Source: Bursaphelenchus xylophilus (lineage: Eukaryota > Nematoda > Chromadorea > Rhabditida > Aphelenchoididae). Taken from it: a DNA stretch of 64,000 nucleotides. The number at the start of each line of letters is the position of its first letter. Position 1 is the first letter of the stretch. Below, in pieces: positions 1-10,602 of this stretch. The stretch is taken from the NCBI GenBank assembly GCA_904066235.2, contig CAJFCV020000006.1:992001-1056000 (forward strand). Direction: 5' to 3'. A program made the position numbers and the translations under genes. Under the pieces are notes generated by a model, which had not been told where the DNA came from, did not search any database, and worked only from the letters and a program-made list of their open reading frames with translations.

Positions 1-375
1 GACAGAGTATGTATCTGAAGTGAGAAGCAATTCGACTTTGCCGCGCACAATTCATCTTCTCGACGGCGATGCGATTTTCAACGAATTTTGAAACGGCAGA
101 GTGCTCATTATTTTCCCGACAGATTGATATGCGGAATAGACGTGATTTTTCTCAAGTTTTGTGTAAATATGAAGCAAATTTTTACAGAACACAAGACCTC
201 GTAAAATACGGCGCAAATAGTTCTTTTCTCTCTGGCCGTCTCTCCTCATTTTCCATAGACTCTTGCCTTAAAATCGTTGCATATTCTCGGCTTCAGCTAC
301 AAAGCGCGAAGTGAACTTTTCAGGGATGCGATTTTCGATGCGGCAGAGTGCTCATTATTTCCCCGACAGACTGAT
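1..375. mobile_element. Degenerate copies of the CTGTCGGGAAAATAATG MITE (subtype 1)
   Basis: Positions 1-130 carry the right three quarters of the MITE, with the internal phrase CAATTCATCTTCTCGACGGC and the terminus CATTATTTTCCCGACAGA. Positions 320-372 carry a second right end with CCCCGACAGACTGATAT. The left ends are missing or outside the window. No gene is visible here. Confidence 0.75.
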
Positions 376-1498
376 ATTTCGGCCTAAAACTCTGATTTTT
401 CTCTGCAAATCGGCAGCTAAAAATTTTGCATTTGCCTTTGAAAGCATTAATTTCAATTTTCGCCACGTTTTATCGAATTCTGCAATCTTCTTTTTTACGT
501 TACAATACACCAGATCATCCGTTTTTTCGATCTTTAACGCCTTTTTACCGTAATCCACTTCCCCAGCCAGCCATTACTACGAGTTCGGAGCATGCTGAAG
601 TCGCAGAACCAACAAAAAATTTTTATCTTTTTTCCAATTTCTCCGCCGATAAACAAACTTTATTTTTCTCCTTCCAATGGCGAGGCAGCCACGAGACGCG
701 GGCTACCGTAATCCCGGCATCTTTAAGCTCCGAAAAAGTGTGCGTTCACTGGATTGTTTTTCAAACTGAGGATTGTCACGTCATCTAAACAAAGTCACGT
801 CCCGGCACGCTTCAATGAAACGATTCTGCAATGTTACAACCGATCGTTGTCGCTCTACCATAAATAATCCAAACGCAAGTTTTTGGTGTTAAAAATAGTC
901 GAGTTCATAGTCTAGCCGAAATGGAGTGAAACATGCAAACCTCCGAAACGGCATGTGTAACGAGATGTGCCCGAATGGAGCCATAAATGGCGTGTACAAT
1001 AAGTTTTCTTGTAGTGGCGGGCGCGCAGGGAGATAAAAAGTCTTTTCGGTCTCTGTTTGATCTCTCAAAAGGTTCAAACCAGAGCACAAGCCCTATTAAA
1101 ACATTTTTCTTATCAAAAAAAGGGAAATACGTATTTCGCGGAGAAGAACTCGACTTTTCAGACAGACAAATGCGATTATTTAAAGTGCAAATAACGCATC
1201 TATATAAGGAGTCTCATGAAATTGTAAGAGTCTCCTTGAATTTTGAGGATATAATCCATAACAGCTGAGGAGCAAAAAGTTCCGGGCCGGGCCCAATTTA
1301 CACTCTTTTGCCATCTGACCTTGCCCATGGGAAGATCAGGCGATGGTCCGAGAAAAAAACGCAGAAAATCAATTTTTCCACCACAACGTACCGAACGAAA
1401 TTAAATGACCCAGACGAAGAGTTCAAACGATGAATCACGTGGTGAAAAAATCGGGAATGATTAGAACAGAGTGAGGTTTTCTCGGTCTGTTTAGACCG
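376..1498. other. Intergenic, no gene recognised
   Basis: Only short open frames without family resemblance are present. Positions 1020-1150 are related to the arm of the foldback at 2530-3315, sharing GGTTCAAACCAGAGCACAAG. Nothing else can be supported. Confidence 0.5.
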
Positions 1499-1910
1499 CT
1501 GGTGCTGCTTCTAACAGCTTGTCATTAACTCTTGTTGAAAATTGCCGAAAATGTGAAAAATCTCGGCAGTTCCGGCAAAACGACAGCCAAAAATCTCACA
1601 TACATTTTGGGAAGTTCTAATCTTAACTTGTGCCAAGGTTTCATCAAAATCTAGGCGTCGAACTTTGAGCACTTTCCTTGTAAAATTGGATCAATTTACT
1701 TCTCAAGGGAAGTGCTCAAAATACGACGGCTAGATTTCGATAAAACTTGGCACAAGTAAAGATTAGGGCTTCCTAAGATGTATGTAAGATTTTTAGTTAG
1801 CGCTTTGCAAAAACCACTCAGGTTTTTCAATCGAAAACTTGCGAAAATTCCACATTTTCGGCAATTTTCAGCAAGATTTTGATGACAAATAGTTTGAAGT
1901 AGCACCAGTG
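1499..1910. mobile_element. Foldback element of about 410 bp
   Basis: The left arm, starting CTGGTGCTGCTTCT near 1499, is repeated in inverted, diverged form and ends near 1908. The arms meet near 1690. The inner part shares the CTAGATTTCGATAAAACTTGG module with the repeat near 11700. No coding capacity is seen. Confidence 0.7.
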
Positions 1911-2529
1911 TTTTTTTCAAAGTTTTGGCGATTTTTTTAACCATGTCATGCGTTGTTTCACCCCCGCCGTCTGGGGCATTCCGACCTTGACCTGTCTGCG
2001 AACGGTAATCCTAATCAATTAGTCGTGTTTTCTGCTGCGAATTTTGGCTTTCTTCGCCCTTGTGTCCTTTCCGCCAAAGGGCACAAGAAACTTGAAAATT
2101 TTATAGCCAATGGCAAATGGCCAGTTTTATCGGGGAAAGATTTTTTATTTCGCTGCGAAGTTGCTTATCGGTCGCCAAACAAATTCGCCAAAACGATTCA
2201 ATGAGCACGACAAAAAAGATAACACACCTCTTATGCCTTTGAATTCGGTTTTCGTAGCTTTAAGGGCACTTGACTTTGATGAAACTTGTCACAAGTACGT
2301 CCAATCTTTTGTTTACATTCTCGAGACTTTTTTTACAATCCGCTTTGCAGACATCAACAAGATTATGTTACAATAAGTCGAGACGTTGTTTCAAGCAGTC
2401 TTTCGGAGGCGTAGTTTTAGTCCCTGCAAATGCACTTTGCAGTCGCAAATCACTGCCAGACTAGACTACGAACAACGGGTTCGTCGGGTGTAAAAAAACT
2501 TTTTGGTCTCAAATTGATCTCACAAAAGG

Positions 2530-3315
2530 TTCAAGCCAGAGCACAAGCCCTAAGACAACATTCTTCTTATCAAGTGAAGGGAAATGTTTGTTTCGTGGAG
2601 AAATTAATTGACTACCTGTTTCCACCGCAGAGTGTAATGTTTCCACAAAAAACCCTTTTTTCGCCGCAAAACGTGGACCAAAAATTCCTGTTTCCGCAAT
2701 GTGCGAATGAAAAACGCAATGCACTTTGATTGCCCTTTCCAAAAGAATCCATCTCGTACTCTGCGTGATCGCCGTGCACCGTGAATTTTACTCGTCGCTG
2801 TGCGAGGGCGACAAGTAAAATTCACGATGCATTGTGACCCACCAAGTGCAAAATACAGTGGGGACCTGATCCAGTGGCAAAAAAAGTACCATTTTGCATC
2901 TGGGAAGTATCAAAAATGTGGCAAAGTGCAGCCCTCTCCAAGTGAAAAAACTGCGTTTTGAAGGGCGCGCCCTCTCCCTAACAAAACGAGAAGTTTTTTC
3001 ACTTGGATAGGGAAGCGTTTTGCCACATTTTTAAGACTTCCCGGATGCAAAATGGTACGTTTTTTGCCACTGGATCAGATCCCCGCTGTAATTTTTTTTT
3101 TTTTGAAAAGGGCAATCAAAGTACAGTGCATTTTTCATTCGCACATTACGAAAACAAGAATTTTTGGTCCATGTTTTGCGATAAAAAAATGGTTTTTTGT
3201 GGAAACATTACACCACTCAACGGTGGAAACAGGTAGTCACATAATTTCTCCCCGAAACATACACTTTCCTTCACTTGATAAGAAGAATGTTGTCTTTAGG
3301 TTTGTGTTGCCCTAA
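2530..3315. mobile_element. Foldback element with a nested MITE
   Basis: The arm at 2530-2760 (CAACATTCTTCTTATCAAGT) reappears inverted at 3100-3310. The centre is interrupted by the MITE at 2856-3088. Small open frames in the arms are mirror images of each other and are not genes. Confidence 0.8.
2856..3088. mobile_element. TA-flanked palindromic MITE (GACCTGATCCAGTGGCAAA family)
   Basis: The left end CAGTGGGGACCTGATCCAGT and the inverted right end are each bordered by TA. The element is about 233 bp and nearly fully self-complementary. Other copies lie at 24918-25138, 28106-28352 and 43846-44089, with a fragment at 54963. A TA target duplication points to a Tc1/mariner-type transposase. 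Confidence 0.8.
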
Positions 3316-3889
3316 GATTGCGCTCTTCTTTCAAATCCCGCCGAATTTTATCATCCTCGCAACGCCATAATCACGCACAAAACATGACCAGACTTTTTGC
3401 CTGCCTAGTAAAAAATTCTAGCGTAAATATGGGCCAATTTAAACAAACTCAGCAAACGCGCAGCGTTAGTTTTCTGATCTGTAATCTTCCAACTTTTCAT
3501 TTAGTTTATTCCCAGAATTCAAGTTGTTAATGCACTTTGAAAGTCGGGGAATTTATTCCAACGAAAAAAATCAACCTTTTCCCTTCGAAGATTCCCAGAA
3601 TTTTGGAGGCAACCGACCAATTAAACGGTTCCGGTTTGGGGAATGAGATTAAATTAGGAGCAGGTATGCATGCATTCCCTTTGTTCGCAAATTCGTTGGG
3701 GCTAAAAATCTCGCTGTTTTCGCCGAATTTTGGGTCGATTCGCGTTCAAACTTTTTCGCAGCGATTTTACTGGATGAAAAATACGTACTGGAATTTTGAA
3801 AAATTTTGGTGAAACTGGGCATAAATTCAGATTTCCAGCTTGCTCTTAGCAGAAACACCAAGGTTTTAATCCCAAAAAATCCCATTTTT

Positions 3890-4545
3890 TTTTTGGGATT
3901 TTCGAAGTTAAATCCAAAATTTTGCAATTTCAATCGCAGGTTTGATGACGCAAATTTAGATTAGAATTTCCTATGGTATATGGTAGATTTTTAGCTCGCG
4001 CTTCGCTTAAACCATCGATATTTTCAGTCCAAAGCATCCCAAAGATAAAATTTTTTTGGGATTTTCAAACAGAAAATTTCAGTTTCCGTTTGAAGAGTTG
4101 AGCTCAATATTTCTACAAAAAGTTAATTTTTGCGGCTCAAATTCGCAAAGATCTGACTGAAAAGCGCTTTTTTCTCTTCCCGAATCTCTTCATTTTCCAT
4201 ACTCTCTCGTCTGCAAAGGCAGAAACGCGTCTTGCAGACAGCAGAATGGAAAAAAAAGAGTTTCAGATCGAGGAGAAACGCTATTTCGACAGATTTTTGC
4301 AATTCGAGTGGCAAAAATTAACTTTTTGTAAAAATATTCAACTCAGCGCTTCAAATGGAAACTGAAATTTTCAATTTGAAAATCCCGAAATTTTTTATCT
4401 TTGGGATGCTTTGGAGTTGTAAATATCGATGTTTTCCGCAAAGAGCGAGATAAAAATCTACCATATATCATACGAAATTGTAATCTAAATTTGTGTCATC
4501 AAACCTGCGATTAAAATTGCAAAATTTTGGATTTTCCAAAAATTC
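3890..4545. mobile_element. Foldback element of about 650 bp
   Basis: The left arm runs from ATTTTGCAATTTCAATCGCAGG near 3920 and returns inverted at 4490-4530. Both arms contain GGATGCTTTGG or its complement, and the CTCGCGCTTCGC word of the CTCTCGGCGG repeat family. No gene is seen. Confidence 0.75.
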
Positions 4546-5329
4546 CAACTTTTTTGCTCAGCTAAGCCTATGGAATCAAAAACCTCACATTCCAAGTACA
4601 AATTATCGTTACTCACACTCAACTGCATCCAAAAAACGTTGTTCCGACAAACGTTTTTTTACTAGAAAACCAAACAAGACCTCAAAAAAAAGTGATCTCC
4701 GAAAAGTCACGTACGTATTTTCTATTTTGCAATAGCGAAACACGATATCAGAACTATTATTTTGTAGTCTTAATCACCCCGTTTTCCCCGTTCAAAGTAC
4801 GTTTCAAAGTGCACATGACACTCTGGTGATATTTTTATATTATTCATGACAAAGTAAAATAAAAATTCTAGTTTTGGTTTTGAAAACAAGTAAATTGGAT
4901 TGCTCATCAACTATGAACAAATCTTAATCATTTTCGCTTCGCAAAGTTATATAAACCAAGTGAAATTACAAGTTTAGGTCCAAAATTTACATGATTTATG
5001 AAGATTGGAGGTCTCCTACATTTTTTGAAGTTCTTTTTTTGTCTTACCCACTTAACACACCTCTAGCTACAATTTCAACTCTAACTTGACCACCTATCCT
5101 CCTACATCGGCAATGTTTTACCTTACTTTAGCATCTGATACCATGAATCATCTAAACTAATATAAAAGCTGCCTCCCTTCAAAATTTCCCTTTCCTCCGT
5201 CTGAATAGACCATAAAATACAGGTTTAGTCTTGAACGGCTTCTGAACATCAAAGGAAATGCAATAATTTACCTTATCTTCACATCCTACACATCAAATCA
5301 CCTAAAGTAAGATAAAAATCTCGCTGCCG
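4546..5329. other. AT-rich intergenic DNA with CCTAAAGTAATATAA words
   Basis: There is no coding feature. The recurring short word appears at 5149-5168 and 5299-5317 in slightly varied form. Confidence 0.4.
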
Positions 5330-5960
5330 TCGAAGGCTCCGCGCGTAAACAGAGAAGAGCACACTCAGAGGTCCTGACTACGGTACCCCAATGTCCAATC
5401 AAACTCCAACGGCCTACGTGACTTTCCCCTCCCCTTTTTCTCTGCCCGCCCTCCGCATTTCGCCCACTCTCTCGCGATCTGCTGCGCCGATTGAGGGGGG
5501 AAGAAAACAAACGAGCGCCTAACTTCCACCCCACCCATGCGTACGTGACTTTCCCCAACCCCCACGCGATATAAAAGCCCCCGGGCACCAGCATTCCCAT
5601 CAACAATGTACACAAGGGGCGCGGGTAATCGACGGGGGTTTTCGGTGTGTTGATGGATCGGCGAAAACGACCGGCTCCCCCATCAGCGTCCGTCGTTCCG
5701 TCTCTCCGGGCTAGCATGCAGGCAGATTCTCTGCCATCTGCGGCGACGGGGGGCGACGAGCGCGGACATTGCCCCATCATTATTACTGCCCATCCCAAAA
5801 AAGGGCATTCCTGGGGCAAATTCCTCCAAAAACCCTGCGCGCGCCCTCGATGTTTTCGCATCGGAGGAGTCGACTTTGAGCCCGGGGATGTCCCTTCACT
5901 GGAAATTACCGTGTTTTCCCTTCTTATCACACCGAAAGTCAAGCTCATATTACTTTAGGT
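5330..5960 (+). promoter_or_regulatory. GC-rich island with TATA box and repeated ACGTGACTTTCCCC
   Basis: This stretch is much more GC-rich than its surroundings. ACGTGACTTTCCCC occurs twice, near 5416 and 5543. A TATA-type box, GATATAAAAGCC, lies near 5566, and an ATG lies about 30 bp further on at 5605 but opens only a 15-codon frame. I read it as a likely promoter and 5' leader for the rightward acyltransferase gene, which is the next + strand gene, but no splice path to its first solid exon could be shown. Long open frames on both strands here look like a by-product of GC content. Confidence 0.4.
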
Positions 5961-6937
5961 GCAAAGTAGAGAAAAGTGGTCGGAAAGCGAGCTATTTCGC
6001 ATTTTTAGAGGCTGGGAATTCATTTTTAAGGAGTATTATGAACTTCTACAGCATTTTGACTCATAATTTATCAATATTTTAGCAAAAATTGATATTACTT
6101 TAGTTGCATAGTATAGAAATTTGATCTAATTGGACCGAGTTTAGAATTTTTAAATGTCACAAATCAATTATTTTTTAATATCACGCCCTTCTACGCCATG
6201 TTCAACTAAATTTTGGGGGTTTTAACATAAATTTATATTATTTTAGGTAACAAAACTTAAAAATTTGTCTCAAATTTGCGAATTTGTTGTACTAGAAACC
6301 TAAAAACTCATTTCGCACAATACTACGCCCTTTCACAACGTATCCGTGCCAAATGTCGGTGTGTTCGTCCAAAAAATTATATTACTTTAGAGGACTTTGA
6401 GATAAAACTACAAAATTTCCCCTCAACCAAGTGGGATTACGCTTTAAGAGGCTCAGAAAATGTATTCGAGGGCAATATTGCTTCAGATTAATACAATTTC
6501 CCGCTGAATTTGGGCCGTTTCCTCCAAACCCCGTGTTATTTTAGGTATGAAACCGGATTTCTCCGTCCGCGGAGCGCGAATTACAACGTTTGAGGGCGAT
6601 TGTTTCCAGGCAGGCTCTAGTTTGGTTTGTGTTTGCGTTTCTGCACAAAAATTCCCGTCTGTTTTTTACGTTTTTTTTTGTGCGTACGTGCCAGTTGGGA
6701 AGACAAACTGGCCCATATTTTCGCAGACGGTTTTGGTTGGTTTAACCGTCTCATAAGCCACAAACCCCTCCTCTTCCCCATGCGATCTCTGGTTTATTTA
6801 TTTAGCAACATTTTTCGCGAAAATTTTCGCAAAACTTTGGTTTTATACCTAAAATAATATTGTTCTTGAAAAAGCTCGCGAATCCCGCGATTTCCGCCGC
6901 TTTTCGGCGATAACACAGTAAATTGGAGGTGTTTCAG

Positions 6938-9349
6938 AATCCGCCACGCCACTCACGACGATACGATTGCATTTCCACTCGCGTTTCGGCAGGTTTTCAT
7001 GAAAATGCACGAGATTTACAACGAGATCAGTGCGGCGATCGCGTTTCGCACCATTCCGGTGAACCTGAGCCGCTTCCTCGGCGACGTGAAGCCCTCGGCC
7101 CGCGCCCACCACACCAACTCCTTCGGCTGGAACCTGCAGATGACGCTGGTGCTGGGCTGGGTCGGGTTCGTCCTGCTCAACACGTTCGTGGCGCCCTTCA
7201 AGGTGAGCCACGTGAACCTGCGGCACGCGTTCGGCGGGCTGTTCAGCTCGCGCGGCAGTCGGCTCGACTTTTTGGACGTGTTCCGGGTGGTAGCCATTGT
7301 GTGGGTGATGGCCAATCATCTGGGCAGCGAGGGCCGAATCGACATCTTGGAGAGGAAACCGAGCGCTGAAATGTTCAAGGTAAGGGTTTGGGGTGGGAAA
7401 AGTTGCTCGGAGGATTAAAAAAAACATGTCATTTTTTTTACTGGAATGCCTGTCAGTGTCATGTCAGACGAAATTTCGACTTTCCAAAAAATATGTCATC
7501 ATAACATATTTTCCAAAAAATATGTCATGATGACATATTTTTTGGAATATTCAAAAATCATAAAACATGTAATTTTTTTACTGGAAGGCCTGTCAGTATC
7601 ATTGCAGACGAAATTTTGACTTTTTTCAAAATTCCAAAAAATATGTCATGATGACATATTTTTTGGAATTTTCAAAGATCACTGTAAAAATTGTCATAGA
7701 CGTCTAATAGACCTTCCAAAAAAATTTTATCGCTAAAATAGGCCAATTTCGAAGTACTTTCTAAATTTTGACGAAATGTCACATTTTTTTGACATTTCGT
7801 TTTTTCCTCAAAAACCCGCAAAAAATCGCCGAAAATTGCCTAAAATACCCCTCATTTCAGGCCTCAGTCCACAACCACCCAATTCTCGGCGCGCTGCTGG
7901 GCAACTCCGCCTTAGGCGTGGAGATTTTCCTCGTTTTGTCGGGCCTGTTGGCGGCGCGCTCGTGGCATCGGCGCTCCGACCAATCCTTTCGTCATCACAC
8001 GTTCGTCTTCCTGATCCGCCGCATCTTCCGCCTGCTGCCGGTGGTCGCGGTCTTCATTTTCTTGGCCGCCGGCCCGATTATGGCCAAGCTCCTGCCCCGC
8101 TTCCACAACACGATGATCAGCGAGTGTGGTGTGACCGGGATTTTGTCGCATCTGACGTTGACCTCCAACTGGCAGTCCGCTCCGACTTGTCTGGGATATC
8201 TGTGGTGAGTTTCTGTTCACCGTTTTGTTGGGTTTCGTGGGGTAAAATTGAGTTTTTTGAGGAAATTTTGTCAAAAATTCCCTAAAATAAGGTGTTTTGA
8301 AGGGAAAAGTTCGATTTTTCGATTTTAGATGCGATTTTTTTAAGAAAAATTATTTTTACTCCCTTTTTGAGAGCAAATAGGTTCTAATGATATCAATTTG
8401 CAGTCGAAACTATCAATTTTGAAATTTCGGTTACCTAAAGTAATATAATTTTTTGCTAAAAACAGACATTTTTTGTTCTAAAATTACGTTTTATCTCTGT
8501 CAAAAGATATTTTAAGCCCTAAAATTACGATTTACCCCCATTTTTCCACAAATTCGACATTAATTTTCGCCTTTTTTCAGGTACGTTGGACTAGACATGC
8601 AGCTCTATCTGATGGCCCCAATCCTCCTCCAACTCCTCTATCGTCGTCCTCGACTCGCGTTGGCGACAATTCTCGCCCTCATTGTTGCATCGGCCTTGCA
8701 ACGCGCCCACATTTGCACCTCCTTCAACGTGTGCAACAAGTCGGATGTGGACATTCCTTTCATCTCGTTCGCGGGGCAGACCGCCGACCAGGTGCGGCAG
8801 GTGTACGCCGGCTTGTGGGAGATGTACGGGAGGCCCTGCACGAAGGCCGGGCCCTTCCTCATCGGGCTGGTTTTGGGCTTCGCGACCAGCAATTTGGAGC
8901 TGAAAATCCGCGCGCGACTCGCCTCTCGAATCGCGTTGTTGGGAATGGCGCTAGCCGTAATTATAATCTACGCGATCCTCCCGGAATACTGGTATCCCGA
9001 CGCCGGCAACACCCTCTACAACACGCTGTACACGGCCCTGTTTCGGACGACTTTTGCGCTCGCGGTGTCAAGTGTCATTTTCGCCCTCTTCTACAGCGAA
9101 ACCCCCACCGCCGTGAGTGGGGTGTGGACCGTGTTGGCCAAACTCACCTTCAACGTGTACTTGTGGCACATGCCGGTGGTGTATTTGTTCAATTTCGTGC
9201 CCTTCTATCAGACCGCCACTTCAGCCATGGTGTTGTTGATATTGCTCCCATTTTTGGCGATTCTGTCGTTTTTCGCCGCCTTTTTGTTCTATTTATTCGT
9301 TGAAGACCCAATTGCACGGATCTCGGGCGCTCTCCTTCAGAAATTGTAA
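6938..9349 (+). CDS. Acyltransferase-3 family membrane protein (OAC/NRF-6-like)
   Basis: Exons lie at 6938 (or a start at ATG 6999)-7379, 7861-8204 and 8581-9349; both introns are GT-AG and the phases close exactly. The product is a multi-pass membrane acyltransferase of the acyltransferase-3 family, which in nematodes includes the NRF-6 and OAC proteins thought to move acyl groups onto lipids or sugars. Seen: a membrane segment before the domain, then FLDVFRVVAIVWVMANH, which opens the domain with the H expected for catalysis; GVEIFLVLSGLLAAR; the R-rich loop LIRRIFRLLP; and a late YLWHMPVVY block. At least eight hydrophobic segments follow. The cysteine-rich NRF domain usual at the N-terminus of NRF-6 proteins is not visible, so the 5' end is unresolved. 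The 7380-7860 intron is full of ATGTCATGATGACAT palindromes. The polyadenylation signal is at 9564. Confidence 0.85.
7440..7860. repeat. Intronic repeats around ATGTCATGATGACAT
   Basis: The palindrome ATGTCATGATGACAT, followed by ATTTTTTGGAAT, recurs in the first intron of the acyltransferase gene near 7525 and 7645. A hairpin of GACGAAATGTCA and its complement sits at 7770-7800. Related words occur at 13765, 13890 and 37290-37710. Confidence 0.6.
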
Positions 9350-9563
9350 TCCAAATTTTGAATTTTTTTTCGAAATTTTCATTTTTTTGGAAATTTTTGA
9401 CTTTTTCGAAATTTTTATTTTTTTTATTCTCCCATAACTTCCAAAGTTGTAAATCCTTCGGTTCCACGAGCTTACTTGTACATTCTTAACGGGTAGACGT
9501 CTTCAACTCATATCGCTTTACTATTAATATTGTAATCAGCACGGAAATATTGTGATATTTAAC

Positions 9564-9569
9564 AATAAA
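9564..9569 (+). terminator. Polyadenylation signal AATAAA (acyltransferase gene)
   Basis: AATAAA lies 215 bp after the stop codon, in AT-rich sequence with no closer perfect match. Confidence 0.45.
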
Positions 9570-9614
9570 TCTAAAATTATATCAAAATTTTTCGGAATGA
9601 TAAATGAAATTGCA

Positions 9615-10602
9615 AATTGCAATTGGTTTCGATGGCGAGAACAATTTTTCTACCAATAAATCACTTTTTCCCCCCATGAAATTCGCAGAGAAATGGGGAA
9701 AAAGGGTTTTCTCTGACCACTCTCCGCATTTCGCATACTCTCTCGCCGAAAAAGGTCGTTCAATATCTCAGCTGCCTGTGGAAATTTGGCGCTGAAATTT
9801 TCTGCAGTTCATATGCAGCCTATCTACGATGCGTATGCCATATTTCACGGGGTAAAAGTAAAAAAAAAATTTATTTTTTTTATTTTTTCAACAAAAAAAT
9901 CAACAATTTTTAAGCGTTTTAGGCCTCTAGGGCTTCTTGTTTTGCATTGTTGATCTCTTTTTTGTACCTTCCTCTCCCAATGTTTCCAGGGAAATGGGAA
10001 AAAAAGGTTTTTCTCTGACCGCTCTCCGCATTTCGCATACTCTCTCGGCGGAAAAAGTCGTTCAATATCTCAGCCGTCTGCGGAAAGTAAGAGCTGAAAT
10101 TTTTTGGAGGTGATATGCAGCTTATCTACGATTAGTATGCAAGATTTCATGGGATAAAAATAAAATTTTTTTTTATTTTTAAAAATTTTTTCAACAAAAA
10201 AATTCAACAATTTTTCAGCGTTTTAGGCCTCTAGGGCCTCCCGTTGTCCATTTTTGGTCTCAGTTTTGTACCTTCTTGTCCCATTTTTTCCAGGGATATC
10301 GGGGAAAAAAGATTTTTCTCTGACCGCTCTCCGCATTTCGCATACTCTCTCGGCGGAAAAAGTCGTTCAATATCTCAGCTGTCTGCGGAAAGTGGGAGCT
10401 GAAATTTTCTGGAGTTGATATGCAGCTTATCTACGATTAGTATGCAAGATTTTGTGGGATAAAAATAAAAAAAAATTTACTTTTTTTTATTTTTCAACAA
10501 AAAAATCAACAATTTTTTAGCGTTTTAGGCCTCTAGGACTTCTCGTTGTCCATTTTTGGTCTCATTTTTGTACCTTCCTCTCCCATTGTTTCCCGGGATT
10601 CG
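9615..10602. repeat. Tandem repeat of about 300 bp, three copies, overlapping the DTWD1-like 3' end
   Basis: The marker GCGTTTTAGGCCTCTAGG starts at 9914, 10218 and 10520, giving periods of 304 and 302 bp. Each unit also contains CGCATTTCGCATACTCTCTC and CTTCCTCTCCCA or a close variant. Copy 3 runs through the stop codon and the last 25 or so codons of the DTWD1-like gene, and the same segment is present in copies 1 and 2. Confidence 0.85.

Noticed and set aside
5298..5948. Long minus-strand open frame of 216 codons
   Set aside because: It lies in a GC-rich island that is open on both strands, has no family resemblance and overlaps a TATA-containing leader on the other strand.
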